Shown here in pieces: positions 61,178-64,000 of a stretch of DNA of 64,000 bases. Both the position numbers and the translations under genes were made by a program. The notes under the pieces were generated by a model. That model did no database searches and was not told the DNA's origin. It saw only the letters and a list, made by a program, of their open reading frames with translations. Source of the stretch: Cerrena zonata (taxonomy: Eukaryota; Basidiomycota; Agaricomycetes; Polyporales; Cerrenaceae); NCBI GenBank assembly GCA_038087015.1, contig JASBNA010000012.1, forward strand, positions 496,001 through 560,000. Direction: 5' to 3'. The first letter of the stretch is position 1. Each line of letters begins with the position of its first letter.

Positions 61178-62275
61178 TTATGAATCATCCTCCCTCCATC
61201 GGAGGTTTTTCTCGTAAAAGTCAAGCAACTAAAAAAGTCAAAACATCAGCTCAAGTGAGTGCAGAACTCAACAAGACATAATGATGTACCTTCTCGGGCA
61301 TTTTCTTCCTGCAGATCTGTGACTTCTCACGGCATCGCGTGAAACCTGCCTTCGTCGCGCTTTTGTTGTTCCTACAATGAGTGGCGGGTTCATTAGCGAT
61401 TAGCATAGATATTTCGTAGGAAAAAAATTCGTACAATGTGAAATAAACGTATAGTTCATTCTGTCTTGTGCGCTCCACAGTGTCAATTGCCTCCACGATA
61501 TGTTCCCAGCTAGGCGCGTCCATCCACTTATCCATGGTTCCCAAATCATCATCAACAGCATCCTCGTCCTCTGAGACAAGTTTCGCCGGTTTACGACCCT
61601 TTGAAGCAGACCCAGCACTCTTCCTAGGAGCTGGTTTGGCCTTCTTCTTAGGTGCCACTTCCTCCTCTTCGTCGTCAGAAATCTCGATATCTGGTGTCTT
61701 TGACTTGCGTGGACGACCGCGTTTCTTTTGTTGTGGTGGCGGGCTGCCTTCCACAGGTTGTGCGGAGGGTTCACGTGCAGATGCATTGGATTTACGACCC
61801 TTCTTAGGATCCTTTTTCAAGGTCTTCCAGTATGCAGCAATAAGGTCCTGTGCGCCACTGTTGGCGCGAGAGAGAACAAGTAGCCCTAATTAAATGATAT
61901 GTTCATGGATGGACGCGCAATAGAGACTCACACAGCATCACGCTCATCAACGTAGCTGTTCTCGCTATCAGGAAAACCTTTCCATTTAACAAGATACCCG
62001 ATTCTGCCCTGTTGACGCGTCAATTGTGAGTGACCATACGCGACTTGTGATACGACCGTACAATAAAACAGACGAGAAATACATACTTCAAACTCTTTCA
62101 TGTTGTATTTATGACCGAGAATGTTCTCAATTTCGTACTCCTCCTCTGCCTCTCCCTCGCTTCCACCCTCCACATCATCTGATTCCTCATTCGAGGCCAC
62201 CTGTTTCTTGTTGTTCTTGGAAGGCTCATCCATCTCAACATCGCTGTCATCAGCCTGTGTCGGTTTCTTTGCCAT
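61178..62275 (-). CDS. HP1-like chromodomain / chromo-shadow protein
   Basis: Binds methylated histone H3K9 in heterochromatin by family knowledge. MAKKPTQADDSDVEMDEPS and an acidic stretch precede the chromodomain EEYEIENILGHKYNMKEFE, then after an intron GRIGYLVKWKGFPDSENSYV and DERDAV-GAQDLIAAYWKT. The cage positions are Tyr, Trp and Phe, the last usually Tyr. The common N-T-W-E-P is N-S-Y-V-D here. A Lys/Arg hinge (KKRGRPRKSK; VAPKKKAKPAPRKSAGSASK) follows, then the chromo-shadow domain SWEHIVEAIDTVERTRQNEL, REKSQICRKKMPEK and the last exon LLDFYEKNLRWREDDS. End at 61178. Confidence 0.86.
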
Positions 62276-62602
62276 TTATGAGCAATATAGAGTTATGTGA
62301 TGTTTAAGAGCAAAGAGTGTGTTGAGCGCGAGGTCCTTGGACGAGTTGGTGAAGGTGCAAACAGGCGCCAACTCTTTGTTGAGACGTGTAGGCGCTGGCA
62401 ATGCCCATTAAGCTCACCTTAACATCGTAATTCAGCTGAATTAAATGAGGACACTTAACGAGGATTAACGAAGGCATGGAGAGTTGGGCATTAAGCACTA
62501 GGAGTTGTTCAGCGAGACATACCATACAGATATGCGATATTTCGTAGAGAATGGAGCAAGAAAGCATTACAACACAGATGATCAAGACACTATAGTACAA
62601 CT
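62276..62602. other. Intergenic, HP1-like promoter / RBM8A 3' flank
   Basis: 327 bp with no recognisable gene. Confidence 0.35.
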
Positions 62603-63348
62603 TCAATCGCCTCGTCTACGTGACGGACTCGCGCTGCGGCCGCGGCCTTCACGTCCACGACCCTTCTTGTGGCCGGCAGGTGGGGGTCTGACGAACGCGT
62701 AGTCACATTGTAACGCCTGTTCCAACAGCTGAGTTCCTGACGCGCCATCAATGGCAGCCTGTGCTTCTGCCATCGTTTCATACTCGACCAGCGCATAACC
62801 CTACAATCGCAAAATCAGCTGGTGTTCAGCTAGTCATCATCAGAGATGTAGAGATGGCGTACCTTGACATAACCTGTTCGACGGTCCAGGTTCAGATGCA
62901 AGTTTTTGATTTCCCCGTACTCGGCAAACTTATCGGTGACATCCTCTTCTGTTGCCTCTTCGTGAACATTAGTCACCAAAACAATCCAACCCTCGACGGC
63001 TGGTTTTTACCGAGAGGTAATGAGGAGTGAGCTCAATCCGCTGTGAGAGAAGGAACCCGACGTACATCTTGCAGCCCTAGTCTCTGAACCATGCGTGGTT
63101 GATTCCACCCTGTCATATGTTTGTTCAGATGAGAGACCAGTTTCATTCCCTCCTGTTAAGTCGCTGGCTGTGAGCTACGACCATCGGAATGAACAAGAGA
63201 TCTTCTGACCTGCAGCGCTTTGGTGTCCTCTACCCTTGCGGCGGACGACGCCTCCACCTGTGAATTTAGACATTGGTCCATGTGTGTACCGTCCCGAGAG
63301 TGTGCATGAGGACATACCATCATCAATATTCATCTCATCCTCAGACAT
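62603..63348 (-). CDS. RBM8A: Exon junction complex protein Y14/RBM8A
   Basis: Pairs with Mago on spliced mRNA as part of the exon junction complex. Start [11 protein letters not shown]. The RRM reads [20 protein letters not shown] (RNP2), [40 protein letters not shown] (RNP1), then [20 protein letters not shown] and AFVRPPPAG. The C-terminus is a basic RS-type tail ([19 protein letters not shown]). A Gly/Arg-rich stretch (VRRKGRGHQ) sits near the N-terminus. Several small exons precede the RRM. Presence of Y14 fits the heavily intron-split genes of this genome. Confidence 0.93.
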
Positions 63349-63956
63349 GGTGATCGTAGTGCAGTACGAAGTTATTCAATTCTGAACTCTCTGCATTCTC
63401 CTCTCGGTTCGGTTCGATTACAAAGCGGCAATCTCCGCGCCAACTTAGGTTCGACACTCTGTCTTGACTTCAAAATATTGACTTGGTGGTCATCTAACAA
63501 AATGCAATTCTCAAGTCCCCGCCGGAACGATACAGTGATAGATAAAATCTCTGCAAGATCGCGTATAGTCGATTTGCGATACATGGGGCCGAGATGCTAC
63601 CTTACTTTTGTTTATACAGTGTTCCTCTCTCACACTATCCCAGCCTCCTTTGATAAATCTCTCCGAGTGGCTTCTTCGTGTGGGTCGTGGTGCCCATACC
63701 TATCTGGCGAGTTGATTATCTCTTACGTATCATTAAGATCTAAATGTACCCATCCGAACGGGTTGTGCTTTATAATATCTGATAAAAAGCACATACATAG
63801 CTAACTTGATACGAAATCTCCGATGAGATCCTCTGTTCGACGGTATTATGTACAGGAATAAAAGGACACATCTATCATCTCAACGAGACAACTTTTGTGT
63901 GAGAAATAATATTTTTCTTTGTCCTTCATACTTCAAGCAAAACCAAGCAAGTGACC
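63349..63956. other. Intergenic, RBM8A promoter and beyond
   Basis: No gene seen. The 108-codon plus-strand frame at 63478-63804 has no recognisable content. Confidence 0.35.
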
Positions 63957-63985
63957 GCCAGTGACTTGCGTGACGTCACACTGGC
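63957..63985. promoter_or_regulatory. CRE (TGACGTCA) flanked by inverted repeat
   Basis: The palindrome TGACGTCA is at 63971-63978, with 7-bp arms GCCAGTG (63957-63963) and CACTGGC (63979-63985) around it. TGACGTCA is the CREB/ATF-type bZIP site. It lies 620 bp from RBM8A; the gene it serves may be outside the window. Confidence 0.45.
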
Positions 63986-64000
63986 AACTCCCTATCAGAT

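Overview
The window is a gene-dense piece of a mushroom-forming basidiomycete (Agaricomycetes) nuclear genome. Most genes are split by short introns of about 50-65 nt with GT..AG ends, intergenic gaps are short, and the protein families are fungal: SPT20, APP1, a white-collar-type GATA finger, an RTC4-domain protein, FunK1 kinases and small secreted proteins. I cannot name the species. I saw no rRNA, tRNA, intact transposon or CRISPR array.

Layout. Positions 1-31.9 kb are conserved housekeeping genes: the 3' part of the ER ubiquitin ligase DOA10, argininosuccinate synthase (ARG1), an F-box protein, the bifunctional purine enzyme ATIC/ADE16, an RTC4-domain protein, tRNA 2'-phosphotransferase TPT1, the SAGA subunit SPT20, a GATA-finger protein, an uncharacterised basic protein, the RNA helicase DED1 (with an unusually long 940-nt intron), SEC72 and the phosphatidate phosphatase APP1. 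Positions 32-52.5 kb are an accessory block: two tandem copies and one detached copy of a small secreted Cys-containing protein, a broken MFS transporter end, a decayed MYND-finger gene with an internal exon duplication, and three FunK1 kinases, the middle one short. Three conserved genes (HDDC2-like, GRX5, ZIM17) sit inside this block at 35.9-38.7 kb. Positions 52.7-63.3 kb return to conserved genes: a SIR2-type sirtuin, two uncharacterised proteins, an HP1-like chromodomain protein and the exon-junction protein Y14/RBM8A.

Gene relationships. Several pairs are divergent over short gaps and probably share promoters: TPT1/SPT20, DED1/SEC72, HDDC2/GRX5, ZIM17/MYND and the pair around 57.7 kb. 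GRX5 and ZIM17, both predicted mitochondrial, converge tail to tail. ARG1 has three TGACTC (Gcn4/Cpc1-type) sites in its promoter, and the RTC4-domain gene has paired ACGCGT (MCB) boxes upstream. I do not see a single new multi-gene system. The most unusual items are the DED1 intron with its hairpins, the decayed MYND locus, the secreted-protein paralog that has lost a conserved Cys, and the short FunK1 paralog with an altered catalytic loop.
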